This document shows, in pieces, positions 50,398 to 63,311 of a stretch of 64,000 nucleotides of DNA. The translations under genes and the position numbers were made by a program. The notes under the pieces were generated by a model. The model saw nothing but the letters and a program-made list of their open reading frames with translations. It did no database searches and had not been told where the DNA came from. The DNA is from Cacajao melanocephalus (lineage: Eukaryota > Chordata > Mammalia > Primates > Pitheciidae). The stretch is from assembly GCA_963573385.1 (NCBI GenBank), contig CAUYLG010026701.1, positions 1 to 64,000 on the forward strand, read 5' to 3'. How positions within the stretch are numbered: position 1 is the first letter of the stretch; every line of letters starts with the position of its first letter.

Positions 50398-52305
50398 TTT
50401 TAGATTCAGGCGTTACATGTGTAGCCCTTGAATTTAAAATAAAAGTTGTTTTATTTGTTACATGGATATATTGCATGATGCTGAGGTTTGGGGTATGAAT
50501 TATCCTGTTACTATTGGGTAGTGGGCATAGTACCAAGTAGGCAGTTTTTCAGTTTTTGCTGCCCTCTTGCCCTCCGTACTCTAGTAGTTCCCAGTGTTTA
50601 TTGTTCCCATCTTTATGTTCATGAGTACCCAATGTTTAGCTCCTACTTATAAGTGAGAACATGCAGTATTTGGTTTTCAGTTCCTCTGTTAATTTGCATA
50701 GGATAATGGCCTCCAGCTGCATTCATGTTGCTGTAAAGGACATAATTTCATTCATTTTTATGGCTTCATAGTATTTCATCATGTATATTACCACATTATC
50801 TTTATCCAATCCACTTTTGATGAGCACTTAGGTTGATTCCATGTCTTTGCTATTGTGAATGGTGCTGCAAAGAACATATGAGAGCACGTGTCTTTTTCAT
50901 AGAATTACTTATTTTCCTTTATATACCTAATAATAGAATTGCTGAGTCAAATGGTAGTTCTGTCAAAAATTCTTTGAAAAATCTCCCAACTTCTTTCCAC
51001 AAAGGCTGAACTAATTTACATTCCCACCAACAGTGTATAAGCATTCCCTTTTGTCCACAACCTTGCCAACATCTGTTATTTTTTGACTTTTTAATAAAAG
51101 CCCTTCTGGCTGATGTGAGACCGTATCTTATTGTGGTTTTGTTTCGCATTTTTCTGATGATTAGAGATGTTGAACATTTTTTCTTATGTTTGTTGGCCAC
51201 TTTATCTTCTTTTGAGAAATGTCTGTTCATGTTTTCTGTCCACTCTTTAATGGGATTATTTGATGTTTGCCTGTTGAAATTATTTAAATTCCTTATAGAT
51301 TTTGGACATAAAACTTTTGTCAGATGCATAGTTTGTAAGTAATTTCTTCCATTCTGTAGGTTATCTGTTTACTCTGCTGATAGTTTCTTTTCCTGTGCAG
51401 AGCTCTTTAGTTTAATTAGGGCCCACTTGTCAATTTTTGTTTTTGTTGCAATTGCTTCTCAGGAGTTAGTCATAAATTCTTTCCCAAGGCCAAAGTCCAG
51501 AATGTTATTTCCTAGGTTTCCTTCTTGGTTTTTAAAGTTTGAGGTCTTACGCTGAAATCTTGAATTCATCTTGAGTTAAGTTTTGTATATGATAAAAGAT
51601 AGGGGTCCAGTTTCATCCTTCTGCATAAAGCTGGCTGGTTGGTTATCCAAGCACAATTTTTTGAATAGGGAGTCCTTTCCCCATTGCTTATTGTTGTTGA
51701 CTCTGTTGAAAATCAGATGGTCCTAGGTGTTTGACTTTATTTCTGAGTTCTCTAACCTGTTCCATTAGTCTATTTGTCTGTTTTTGTACCAGTATCATTC
51801 TGTTTGGGTTACCGTAGCCCTATAGCGTAATTTGAAATCAGCTAATGTGTTGCCTCCGGCTTTGTTTTTTTGTTTGTCTGTGTTTGTTTGGGGTTGCTTT
51901 GTCTATTTAGGCTCTTTTTTTGGTTTCATATGAATTTTAGAATAGTTTTATCTAATTATGTGAAAAACGATGTTGGTAGTTTGATATGAATAGCATTGAA
52001 TCTGTATATTGCTTTGGACCATACTGCCACTTGAATGACATTTAGTCTTTTAAGCCATGAGCATGATACAGTTTTTCATTTGTTTGTGTCATCTATATTT
52101 TCTTTCAACAGTGTTTTATAGTTCTCCTTGCAGAGATCTTTCACCTTGGTTAGATGTACTTCTAGGTATTTTTTGTTGTTGTTTGTGTGGCAATTATAAA
52201 TGGAATTGTATTCTTGATTTGGCCCTCAGCTTGAATGCGATGGGTGTATAGAAATGCTACTGATTTTTGTATGGTGATTTTTGAATCCTGAAGCTTTACC
52301 GAAGT
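50398..52305 (-). mobile_element. L1 (L1PB/L1MA age), 1.9 kb, 5' truncated
   Basis: Begins with 3'UTR 'tagattcaggcgttacatgt' and 'atattgcatgatgctgaggt'. On the minus strand the ORF2 C-terminal blocks (NNRCWQGCGQKG near 51,090; [12 protein letters not shown] near 51,020) are in order but broken by stops. It ends within ORF2 near 'ctttaccgaagttg'. Confidence 0.9.
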
Positions 52306-52842
52306 TGTTTTAAACACAGAGAATGCTTCCAGAAATATTTATGGGTGAATATCAACCACAGATGGTAAAATTATGTGGACCTAGTCCAGATGTGTAATTT
52401 GCATGATTTTTTAGGTAGATACAGCTCCAAAATACCTTTAGTTACAAGGGAGAATAATTATAATTCCATCTCCTTTGTGATGTGCCAAGATAAATGTGTT
52501 TCCCAATTAGTCATGGATGCATGTGTCCAGGTGTGCTGCAACATGCAACTTTCTGGCAGCTGGTGAAATGAATCATCCACTGAAGATAGAACACCTTTTA
52601 TGGTCTTCCTCCACCTAGACAATAAAATTTTCCTAAATTCGTGACCTAATAGAAAGATGATAATTAATTTAGATTAGTAAAAATACCAATATGTGTTAAA
52701 ATATATAGAATGCAGAGTAAGTTTCCATGATCTCAATTGACTACAATTTACATGTAATTTCATTTTGAGAAATCTTTCAATTTATCTACCATTACTCCAT
52801 GGAATAACTTCTGAGCTGCTATTATAAGTATGTTTTATAGGA

Positions 52843-53037
52843 TAGTTTCTGGGAGAGATAGCATGGGAAGAAAAGCTAGATATAGGTGAAGGGGAGGAAA
52901 GCAGCAAATCACACTGCCACGTGTGTACCTATCCAACAATCTTGCATGTTCTTCACATGTACCCCAAAACCTAAAATACAATAAAAAATAAAAATAAAAA
53001 AATAAAAAAATAAAAAAAAATAAAATAAAATAAAATA
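52843..53037 (+). mobile_element. Short L1 3' terminus with A-rich tail, sense to the gene
   Basis: 'gaaaagctagatataggtga', 'gtacctatccaacaatcttg' and 'cacatgtaccccaaaaccta' end in (AAAAT)n. It closely matches the 3' end of the L1 at the window start and shares its unusual tail. It is the only sense-oriented L1 I see inside the gene. Confidence 0.88.
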
Positions 53038-54454
53038 CTTTTACGTAACACTGGTTGTAGTTACTAGCAACATATTTTAATGTTTTTTTTGGCAAAAGAG
53101 AAAGTCACCAACCACCATTTTTCAATTTGAAAGTCAGCACTCTCATTTTTTTTAATTCTCATAGTGAAATCCATAAATCAAAGAACTAGATTAGATAATA
53201 TTCAGATCTTCCAACAAGATCAAATGGTCAAGTCCTTCAGAGCCAAGACTATGATCCAAACTATTAGGCTTTTGGTCCAATGTTCTTTCTATCATTATGT
53301 GCTAGAAGAATTCAAAGAATCTACAATACATCACCTACAACTAAAAAGTCAGTAATGTAAACCATGCCAGTTCTAACTTTGAGAAATAATGGTTTAAGAT
53401 AAATTTTGATATTGTATAAATTAGCATGAAAATTTTTAATTCTAACATTTATATTGAACATAGCATTTTATTCTTTGGAGTGGAAAAACTAAATAATAAT
53501 TTAGGTGATTATGCAATTTCATTTGAAGAACCCAAAGATAATATGAATAAATTATTCATTTGAATTGAATCCTAATAAAATAAATGGAATAGGTTACATG
53601 TAAGGAAATTTTTACTTTCATTTTTTAAAAAAGCTTTCAAAAGCTGAGCCACATGTTTTATGAGAATGAAAACATTATACTCACCCTTCACGGGTGAAAT
53701 ATTATATATTTGTAATAACTCACAGAGCTACACTCAAGAAATTTGAAATGAAAAAAGCATGAAGAAACCCAGTGCCTTTAAATGAAAAACAAAGATAAAT
53801 CCAAAAGGCATGAATTCCATGATAATTTAAAGAAAACTTAAGGACATATGTAGTTTGACATGTTGAAATTGAAGATTTTATTTGAATAATTGAAACATCA
53901 TCTTGGTAAACACATGGACTGGTTGTTTTGGTTTTTGGTTTTTATTTTAAGCATCTTAACCTCTTAACAAAAGATGATTAAAAAGGAAAAGACCTGGTGC
54001 TATGCCAAGCTCTGTCTAACCAGGAATCTGAGAGTCTATCTTAAGCACTATGAACTCAATGAATAAATTAAATAATGCCTCTATTTTACCTGGAATAAAG
54101 GTCATTTCTTACTGTCTCACAATGCTACTTTTAAAATTTTGATTGGCAATTAAATTTAACTTGGCCCACTAACAAAAAAATAAAATATTATGTAGAATGC
54201 TTTCCAGAAGACACTATGAAGTGAACAAAGTACAAAACAGCATATGCTATCTGCCTTTTAAGAAAGAAAAGAAAATATAAAAATACAAATATATATGCCC
54301 ATATCTACAAAAACAAAACACTGAGATAATAAATCAGAAAACTGTAATGTTGTTTCCTACAAGGGGCAGGTAGGAAGCAAACAGAAGGGTTATAGATGAG
54401 ACTGACACATTTTGGAAATGCCTTTCAGAGCCTAAACTTTTAGAAATATATTGA

Positions 54455-54747
54455 CCGGTTGCAGTAGTTCACACCTGTAATCCCAGCACTTTGGGAGGCA
54501 GAGGCGGGTGGATAATGAGGTAAGGAGATCAGGATCATACTGGCTAACATTGTGAAACCCTGTCTCTACTAAATATACAAAAATTTGCTGGGCATGGTGG
54601 TTCATGCCTGTAATCCTAGCTACTGGGAAGGCTGTGGCAGTAGAATTGCTTGAACCAGGGAGTCAGAGGTTGCAGTGAGCCGAGATCACGCCACTGCACT
54701 ACAGCCTGGCAACAGAGCAAGACTCCATCTCAAAAAAAAAAAAAAAA
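54455..54747 (+). mobile_element. Alu in intron 6
   Basis: Full Alu with poly(A). Target repeat 'agaaatatattga' (54,442-54,454) recurs near 54,759-54,771 with one mismatch. Confidence 0.96.
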
Positions 54748-54875
54748 GTAGAAAAGAAAGAAATATATTAATTACCTGTATGTTAAAAATCTCAACAAGA
54801 ATAAGAAATGGGTGAGAGGACTAAAACTGAATACAAATAAACTGAAACTAAAATAAATTAATCCAACAGTATTTC

Positions 54876-55963
54876 TTTTTTTTCTATTTATATATTTACT
54901 ATACTTTAAGTTCTGGTACATGTAAGAACGTGCACATGTACATTCTTCATAGGTATACACGTGCCATGATGGTGTGCTGCATCCAAACATGCACATGTAC
55001 GTTTGTTACATAGGTATACACATGCCATGATGGTTTGCTGCATCCATCACCCTGTCATCCACATTAGGTGTTTCTCCTAATGCTGTCCCTCCTCAGTCCC
55101 CCACTGCCTGCTATCCTTTTCCTGGCTCCCCACCCTCCAGCATACCCCAGTGTGTGATGTTCCCCTCCGTGTGTCCATGTGTTCTCATTGTTCAACTCCT
55201 ACTTATGAGTAAGAACATGTGGTGTTTGGTTTTCTGTTCTTGTGTCAGTTTATTGAGAATGATGGTTTCCAGCTTTATCCATGTCCCTGCAAAGGACGTG
55301 AACTCATCCTTTTTTATGATTGCATAGTATTCCATGGTGTATATGTGCCACATTTTCTTTATCCAGTCTATCATTGATGGGCATTTGGGTTGATTGCAAG
55401 TCTTTGCTATTGTGAACAGTGCTGCAATAAACATACGTGTGCATGTCTTTATAATAGAATAATTTACAGTCCTTTGGGTATATACTCAGTAATGGGATTG
55501 CTGGGTCCAATGTTATTTCTGATTCTAGATCCTTGAGGAGTCAGCACACTGCCTTCCACCATGGTTGAACTAATTTACACTCCCACCAACAGTGTAAAAG
55601 CATTCCTATTTCTCTGCATCCTCTCTAGCATCTTTTGTCTCCTGATTTTTTAATGACCGCCATTCTAACTGGCATGAGATGGTATCTCATTGTGGTTTTG
55701 ATTTGCATTTCTCTAATGACCAGTGATGATGAGCTTTTTTTCACATTTTGTTGGCTGCATAAATGTCTTCTTTTGAGAAGTGTCTGTTCATATCCTTTTC
55801 ACACTTTTTGATGAAGTTATTTTTTCTTGTAAATTTTTTTAAGTTCCTTGTAGATTTTGGATACTAGCCCTTTGTCAGCAGGATAGACTGCAAAAATGTA
55901 CTCCCTTTCTATAGGTTACCTGTTCACTCTGATGATAGTTTCTTTTGCTGTACAGAAGCTCTT
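54876..55963 (-). mobile_element. Primate L1 (L1P), 1.1 kb, 5' truncated
   Basis: 3'UTR 'actatactttaagttctggt' starts the copy on the left, and minus-strand ORF2 gives TIAKTCNQPKCPSMIDW and WHIYTMEYYAIIKKDEF. It ends at 'agctcttta'. A 59-base unit of the 3'UTR is tandemly duplicated at 54,931-55,048. Confidence 0.94.
54931..55048. repeat. 59-bp tandem duplication inside the L1 3'UTR
   Basis: Two units starting 'tgcacatgta' at 54,931 and 54,990, both containing 'cataggtataca' and 'gccatgatggt', with several mismatches. Confidence 0.85.
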
Positions 55964-56377
55964 TAATCCAAGTGTATTTCAAATGAATAACAAAATCTCA
56001 GAGAAAGATTGGGTTAGGAAAGGGACATTAATGCAATTATCATCACTGAAGGAAGAGCAAGAAATGTATATGATCTTAAAATGTCTCCCTACAAGTTGCT
56101 CATTACTTACAAAACAAAGAACTACACAGTTGAGAAATTGAACAACACATTGACTAGATAATCAGAATGAACAACAGAAATGGACATAGTTGTGGTGCCT
56201 TAGGAAGCATATAACCTCACTTTGCTGTATTTTAAAAGGGAATGCATAATGTGAGTCTATTTATGAGGAGACGTTAGTCAAACCTAAATTGTGAAATGTT
56301 CTATTTTAAAATAAAGGGTGTGATGGAAAGACCTGTACTCCTAAAAAATATCATTGTTATAAAAGTCAAGGTAAATC

Positions 56378-59300
56378 TGAGAAAAATACTTCTTTTGTTA
56401 TTATACTTTCAGTTCTGGGATATATGTGCACAACATGCAGGTTTGTTACATAGGTATACAGATGTCATGGTGGTTTTCTGCACCCATCAACCTGTCATCT
56501 ACATTAGGTATTTCTCCTAATGCTATCTGTCCCCTAGTCCACAACCCCTTGACAGGCCCCAGTGTGTAATGTTCCCCTCCCTGTGTCCATGCATTCTCAT
56601 TGTTCAACTCCCACTTATGAGTGAGAACATGCGGTGTTTGGTTTTCTGTTGTTTTGTTAGTTTGCTGAGGACAATGGTTTTCAGTTTCATTCATGTCCCT
56701 GCAAAGGACATGAACTCATTCTTTTTTAAGGCTGCATGTTATTCCATGGTGTATATACGCCACATTTTTTTATCCAGTGTATCATTGGTGGGCATTTGGG
56801 TTGGTTCCAAGTCTTTGCTCTTGTGAATAGTGCTGCAATAAACACACGTGTGCATGGATCTTTATAGTGGAATGATTTATAAACCTTTAGGTATATACCT
56901 AGTAATGTGATTGCTGGGTCAAATGACATTTCTGATTCTAGATCCTTGAGGAATTGCCACACTGTCTTCCACAATGGTTGAACTAATTTACACTCCCACC
57001 AACAGTATAAAAGCATTCCTATTTCTCCACATCCTCTCCAGCATCTGTTATTTCCTGACTTTTTAATGATTGCCATTCTAATTGGCATGAGATGGTATCT
57101 CATTGTGGTTTTGATTTGCATTTCTCTAATGACCAGTGACAGTGAGCTTTTTTTCGTATGTTTATTGGCCACATAAATGTCTCCTTTTGAGAAGTGTCTG
57201 TTAAAATCCTTTGCCTACTTTTTGATGAGGTTGTTTTTTCTTGTAAATTTTTTTAAGTTCCTTGTAGATTTTGGATACTAGCCCTTTGTCAGAAGGATGG
57301 ACTTCAAAAATGTACTCCCTTTCTATAGGTTACCTGTTCACTCTGATTATAGTTTCTTTTGCTGTGCAGAAGCTCTTTAGTTTAATTAAATCTCATTTGT
57401 CAATTTTGGCTTTTGTTGCCATTGCTTTTGGTGTTTTAGTCATGAAGTCTTTTCCCATGCCTATGTCCTGGATGGTTTGCCTGGGTTTTCTTCTAGGGTT
57501 TTTGTGGTTTTAGGTCTTAAGTTTAAGTCTTTAATCCATCTTGAGTTAATTTTTGTATAAGGTGTAAGGAAGGGATCCAGTTTCAGTTTTCTGCATATGG
57601 CTAGCCAGTTTTCCCAGTATCGTTTATTAAATAGGTTGTTTTTCCTCATTGCTTGTATTTGTCTGGTTTGCCAAAGATTAGATGGTCGTAGATCTGTGGC
57701 ATTATTTCTGAGGCCTCTGTTGTGTTCCATTGGTCTATATATTTGTTTTGTTACCAGTACCATGCTGTTTTGGTTATTGTAGCCTTGTAGTATAGTTGGA
57801 AGTCAGGTAGCATGATGCTTCCAGCTTTGTTATTTTTGGTTAGGATTGTCTTGGCTAAACAGGCTCTTTTTTGGTTCTATATGAAATTTAAAGTAGTTTT
57901 TTCTAGTTCTGTGAAAAAAAAGTCAATGGTAACTGGTGGGGACAGCACTGAATCTATATATTACTTTGGGCAGTATGGCCATTTTCACAATATTGATTCT
58001 TCCTATCCATGAGCATGGAATGTTTTTTGATTTGTTTGGGTCTTCTCTTATTTCCTTGAGCAGTGGTTTGTAGTTCTCCTTGAAGACATCCACATCCCTT
58101 GTAAGTTGTATTCTTAGGTATTTTATTCTCTTTGTAGCAATTGTTAATGGGAGTTCACTCTTGATTCAGGTCTCTTTTTGTCTATTATTGGTGTATAGGA
58201 ATGCTTGTGATTTTCGCACATTGATTTTACATCCTGAGACTTTGCTGAAGTTGCTTATCAGCTTAAAGAGATTTTGGGCTGAGACAATGGGGTTTTCTAA
58301 ATATACAATCATGTCATCATATATTATACAAACAGAGACAATTTGACTTCCTCTCTTCCTATTTAAATACCGTTTATTTCTTTCTCTTGCCTGATTGCCC
58401 TGGCCATAATTTCCAATACTATGTTGAATGGGAGTGGTAAGAGAGGGCATCTTTGTCTTGTTCTGGTTTTCAAAGGGAATGCTTCCAGCTTTTGCCCATT
58501 CAGTATGATTGGCTGTGGTGTTGTCATAAATACCTCTTATTATTTAGAGATACATTCCATCAATACCTAGCTTAATTGAGAGTTTTTAGCATGAAGGGCT
58601 GTTGAATTTTACTGAAGGCCTTTTCTGCATCTATTGAGATAATCATGTGGTTTTTGTCATTGGTTCTGTTTATGTGGTGGATTAAGTTTATTGATTTGCA
58701 TGCATTGAACCAGCTTTATATCCCAGGGATGAAGCCAGCTTGATCATGGTAAATAAGCTTTTTGATGTGCTGCTGGATTCGGCTTGCCAGTATTTTATTG
58801 AGGATTTTCGCATTGATGTTCATCCAGGATATTGGTCCAAAGTTTTCTTTTTTTGTTGCATGTATGCCAGGTTTTGGTATCAGGATGATGCTAGCCTCAT
58901 AAAATGAGTTAAGCAGGAATCCCTCTTCTCTGTTGTGTTAAATAGTTTCAGAAGGAATGGTGCCAGCTCCTCTTTGTACCTCTGGTAGAATTTGGCTGTG
59001 AATCCATCTGATCCCAGGCTTTTTTTGGTTGGTAGGCTATTAATTACTGCCTCAATTTCAGAACTTGTTGTTGGGCTACTCCAGGATTCTACTTCTTTTT
59101 GGTTTAGTCTTGGGAGGGTGTATGTGGCCAGGAATTTTTCCTTTTCTTCTAGATTTTCTAGTTTATTTGCATAGAGGTGCTCATGGTATTCTCTAATGGT
59201 AGTTGTATTTCTGTAGGATCAGTGGTGATCTCCCCCTAATCATTTTTTATTGAGTCTGTTTGCTTCTTCTCTCTTTTTTTCTTTAGTCTGGCTACCAGTC

Positions 59301-60630
59301 TTTATTTTGTTAATCTTTTCAAAAACCAGCTCTTGAATTCATTGATTTTTTTTTAAAGGTTTTCATGTCTTTATCTCCTTCATTTCTGCTCTCATCTTTA
59401 TTTCTTGTCTTCTGCTGGCTTTTGATTTTGTTTGCTCTTGCTTCTCTAGTTCTTTTAATTGTGATGTTAGGGTATCCATTTTAGATCTTTCCCACTCCTG
59501 TGGGCATTTAGTGCTATAAATTTTCCTCTAAATACTGCTTTAACTGTGTCCCAGAGATTCTGGTACTTTCTTTGTTCTCGTTAGTTTCAAAGAACTTATT
59601 TATTTCTACCTTAATTTCATTATTTACCCAATAGTCATTCAGGAGCAGGTTATTCAGTTTTTATGTGGTTGTGCAATTTTGAGTGAGTTTCTTAATCCTG
59701 AGTTCTAGTTTGATTGCACTGTGGTCTGAGAGACTGTTTGCTCTGAATTCCATTCTTTTGCATTTGCTGAGGAGTGTTTTACTTCCAATTATGTGGTCAA
59801 TTTTAGAATAAGTGCTATGATGTTGAGAAGAATGTGCATCCTATTGATTTGGGGTGGAGAGTTTTGTAGATGTCTATTAAGTCCACCTGGTCCAAAGCTG
59901 AGTTCAAATCCTAAATATCCTTGTTAATTCTCTGTCTTGTTGATCTAATATTGACAATGGGGTATTAAAGTCTCTAACAATTATTGTGTGGGAGTCTAAG
60001 TCTCTTTGTAGGTCATTAAGAACTTGCTTTATGTATCTGGGTGCTCCTGCGTTGGGTGCATATATATTTAGGACAGTTACCTCTTCTTCTTGCATTTATC
60101 CCATTACCATTACATAATGCCCTTCTTTGTCTTTTTTGATCTTCGTTGGTTTAAAGTCTGCTTTCTCAGAGACTAGGATTGCAATCCCCCTTTTTTTTTT
60201 CTTTCCATTTGCTTGGCAAATATTCTTCCATCCCTTTATTTTGAGCCTATGTATGTCTTTGCATGTGAGGTGGGTCTTCTGAATACAGCACATCATTGGG
60301 TCTTGACTCTTTATCCAATTTGCCTGCCTGTGTCTTTTAATTAGGGCATTTAGCCTGTTTGCATTTAAGGTTAATATTGTTATGTGTGAATTTGATCCTA
60401 TCATTATGATGCTAGCTGGTTATTTTGCCTATTGATGCAGTTTCTTCATAGTATTGATGGTCTCTACATTTTGGTATGTTTTTAAAGTGGCTGGTACTGG
60501 TTTTTCCTTTCCATATTTGGTGCTTACTTCAGGAGCTCTTGTAAGGCATGCCTGGTGGTGACAAAGTCTCTCAGCATTTGCTTGTGTATAAAGGGTTTTA
60601 TTTCTCTTTTGCTTGAGAAAAATACTTCTT
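56378..60630 (-). mobile_element. Primate L1 of 4.2 kb with 17-bp target-site duplication
   Basis: The L1 body spans about 56,395-60,613. The direct repeat 'tgagaaaaatacttctt' at 56,378-56,394 and 60,614-60,630 is exact. The element runs antisense: 3'UTR at left, then all ORF2 landmarks ([12 protein letters not shown] near 57,080; [13 protein letters not shown] near 57,530; FADDM-like DDMIVYLENPIVSAQNL near 58,330; GSNSHITILTLNANRLNAL at the ORF2 start, 60,404), and a short remnant of ORF1 to 60,613. It is 5' truncated and carries many stops and frameshifts, so no functional reverse transcriptase is encoded. Confidence 0.97.
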
Positions 60631-60939
60631 AGAAGAGACTGAGCATGGCAACTAACTTCAATATCTGATCTAAGTTTAAATCTTGCTGAGGAAAAGCACT
60701 ATAAATGGCATTATTGTGTCAATTGACTAAATTATAATATGAATGATAGATTAGGAAACATATCAATGTTAAATTTATTGAAGATGATAACCATAATTTA
60801 GTTGTGGAAGAGAATATCCTTATTTTAGGGAATAAAATTAAAGTATCTAGGAGAAAAAGGTCATGATATACAGAACTTATTCTGAAAGGATCCAGAAAAA
60901 ATCAAATATATGCATATGTATTTATGGGGTGGGTATATA

Positions 60940-60957
60940 TACTTACACACACACAGG
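60940..60957. repeat. Short (TA)/(CA)-rich microsatellite
   Basis: 'tatatatacttacacacacacac' type run. Confidence 0.7.
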
Positions 60958-61300
60958 AACAGAGGCTACTTATAGGTCCAATAGCATGTACCTACCCCCT
61001 GTCACTAAGACTGCTGTAATTAATGCTGCTGCTGACAGTCTGGCCTGCCAGCATCTGACACCATTGCTTAGCCTTAATATGGCATTATCTTCAACAAGGC
61101 CAGCCTGCTACTTGATGGCAGGCCGATATCAAATCAAAAATTGTACTGGACAATGGTAAACAGTTAAGGAAGAGTTCATTCAAGACTGTAGCAGCAAGAG
61201 AGAGGGAACAGAAAGCAGTCGGAACTCAGCTTCCCTAAAACAAAGGGCAAGAGGGATTTTTTTTGTTTTTTTGGTTTTTTTTTTTTTTAGAAATGTTTAT
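60958..61300. other. Unassigned intronic block ending in poly(T)
   Basis: A GC-balanced stretch with 'agttaaggaagagttcattc', followed by T runs at 61,257-61,289. It resembles mobile-element-derived DNA, but no family is clear. Confidence 0.35.
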
Positions 61301-61722
61301 CTTTATTTCAGAATAATAGGATCATATCCAGGTAAAGGTCCTATCAGCACTTTTTATGAGCTGTCACTCAGTTTTGCTTCTAGAGACCCACCAGTCAAAG
61401 CAGTAACACTAAATCGGGCAGGAGGGTTTTTAAGTGCTGGGGTGAACTAGTGGAAAAGTACTGGAGAATGCTGGAAGGACATTGGTCATTAAGGTGTGTG
61501 GAGCATATTGAGTCACTTCTGAGTTTACAAATATTTTCTCTGTGATTAGGCCATCTATATTTGCTGACTGGTGCCCATCAAAGTTAAGTTCTTATTTTTC
61601 CATAGATACTGGGAAATAAGGGTGCTATCATTTATGATTATCTTTCAAAGGGATGGCACCCAGGTCTTTGAAAAGGACATTCCTTGGTTCTAAAACTAAG
61701 AGAAATCTCTGTTTATTTGTAT
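61301..61722. other. Unassigned intronic DNA
   Basis: No recognised repeat or frame was seen. Confidence 0.4.
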
Positions 61723-62177
61723 GGTTTTTATTATTATTATACTTTAAGTTCTGGGATACATGTGCAGAATGTGCAGGTTTGTTACATAGGTATACAATAT
61801 GTCATGCTGGTTTGCTGCACCCATCAACCTATCATCTACATTAGATATTTCTCTTAATGCTCTCTCCCCTCTTACCCTCCACCCCCTAACAGGCCCTGGT
61901 GTGTGATATTCCCCTCCCTGTGTCCATGTGTTCTCAATTGTTCAACTCCCACTGATGAGTGAGAACACGTGGTGTTTGGTTTTTTGTTCTTGTGTTATTT
62001 TGCTGAGAATGATGGTTTCCAGCTTCACCAGTGAAATAAAACAGTGGTAGAGCCTATAAAAGTCTTAGTTACAGCAAAGAACAGGAACTCATCCTTTTTT
62101 ATGGCTACATAGTATTCCATGGTGTATATGTGCCACATTTTCTTGATCCAGTCTGTCATTGATGGGCATTTGGGTTG
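61723..62177 (-). mobile_element. Primate L1 3' end, interrupted by a templated insertion
   Basis: 'ttattattatactttaagtt', 'gcaggtttgttacataggta', 'cccaacaggccctggtgtgt'-like sequence and 'tgatgggcatttgggttg' are the antisense L1P 3' end. At 62,028-62,075 foreign sequence replaces roughly a dozen expected L1 bases. Confidence 0.93.
62028..62075. repeat. About 48-bp insertion copied from 62,627-62,674
   Basis: The insert shares 'gtgaaataaaa', 'agtggtagagcctataaaa' and 'cttagtta' with the later site in the same orientation, about 90 percent by eye. Expected L1 bases between 'agcttca' and 'caaag' are missing. Confidence 0.85.
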
Positions 62178-62961
62178 CAAAGTGTTTACAAAACTAACAG
62201 AAATCTTTTTAAAGGATTTACATCTCAAAGGGGCAGAGAAATCCCAATTACCAGTTTTTTAAAGTAAATCCTCTGAGAATAGAGAGGCCAAGAGCCTAGA
62301 GTCAGGGAGAAGCCTGTCTAAAGCTTGCTCAAGCTGAAGGGAAAAAAGTTAAGACCATTTTGGTCACTGATTAAATTAGACTCCTTTCTTTCTGGGGGAG
62401 GCAGCCTTTTATGTCCTTTATGGAAATGGTATGTATTACAAATGTGAGTTTATCTTTATCAGCACCTCTAATCAAAGACTTAGAGAATGCTAAATTCATT
62501 GGCATGGGAAACTGTACAAAATTGCCTCAGACCTAGAGACCCATTTAGAGGAAAGAAAGTGAGAAAAATGGCCACAAGATTATGAGTTCTACTTGTCTTA
62601 ACATATACTCTATTATCCAGAAGTAGCCGGTGAAATAAAATAGTGGTAGAGCCTATAAAAGGCTTAGTTATAGCTCTAGATTAAGTACCCTGCAGGGTTG
62701 AGCACCCCCGTTGGTTGGCATCCTTTGCAATGTGTTAAGCCAATAGTTAATGTATGAGGCAATGTTCCCAAATGCTAAAGTGCATCAGTCTATGAAAGAA
62801 TGGGTTAAAAAAAAAAAGAATTGACTCCTCTAACCGTGATTTCTAATGACACAGTTTATAAGCATTTGTATTTCTCAACTTTTTGATCTTAGGCTTTGCC
62901 AGATTAGAGGCCTTATTGCCTGCTGGGGTTTGGAGGGAAAGTGGGAAGGTTAAGGGAGAGT
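62178..62961. other. Unassigned intronic DNA
   Basis: It contains the apparent donor copy (62,627-62,674) of the insertion in the L1 to the left. Nothing else was recognised. Confidence 0.45.
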
Positions 62962-63311
62962 GTTTTCATCCATTTTGTGCTGCTATAACAGAATATGTGA
63001 GACTAGGTAATGTATAAGGAACATAAATTTATTGATTCTTTTTTCTGGAAGCTGAGAATTCCAAGACTGAGGTAAGTCCTAGCATCTGGCTTTGGCCTTC
63101 TTGCTATGTCATCCCATGGCAAAAGGGAAAAGAGCACACAAGTGACAGAGTAGGAAGGGGGACAAATTTATGTTTTTACCAGGAACGCACTCCCAGGATA
63201 AGGGCAGTAATTCATTACCTAATCACTTCTTGAAGGTCTGACTCCCTAACACTGTTGCACTAGTGATTAAGTTTCCAACATATGAACTTTGGGGTACACA
63301 TTCAAATATAG
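62962..63311 (-). mobile_element. MLT1-type MaLR LTR (antisense)
   Basis: 'tttcatccattttgtgctgc', 'tataacagaatatgtgagac', 'taggtaatgtataaggaaca' and 'ttacctaatcacttcttgaa' follow antisense MLT1 order and end 'acattcaaatatagca'. Length is close to a full LTR. Confidence 0.85.

Noticed and set aside
56446..60404. Several 60-150 codon frames resembling reverse transcriptase
   Set aside because: All belong to one decayed, 5'-truncated L1. No intact ORF1 or ORF2 exists.
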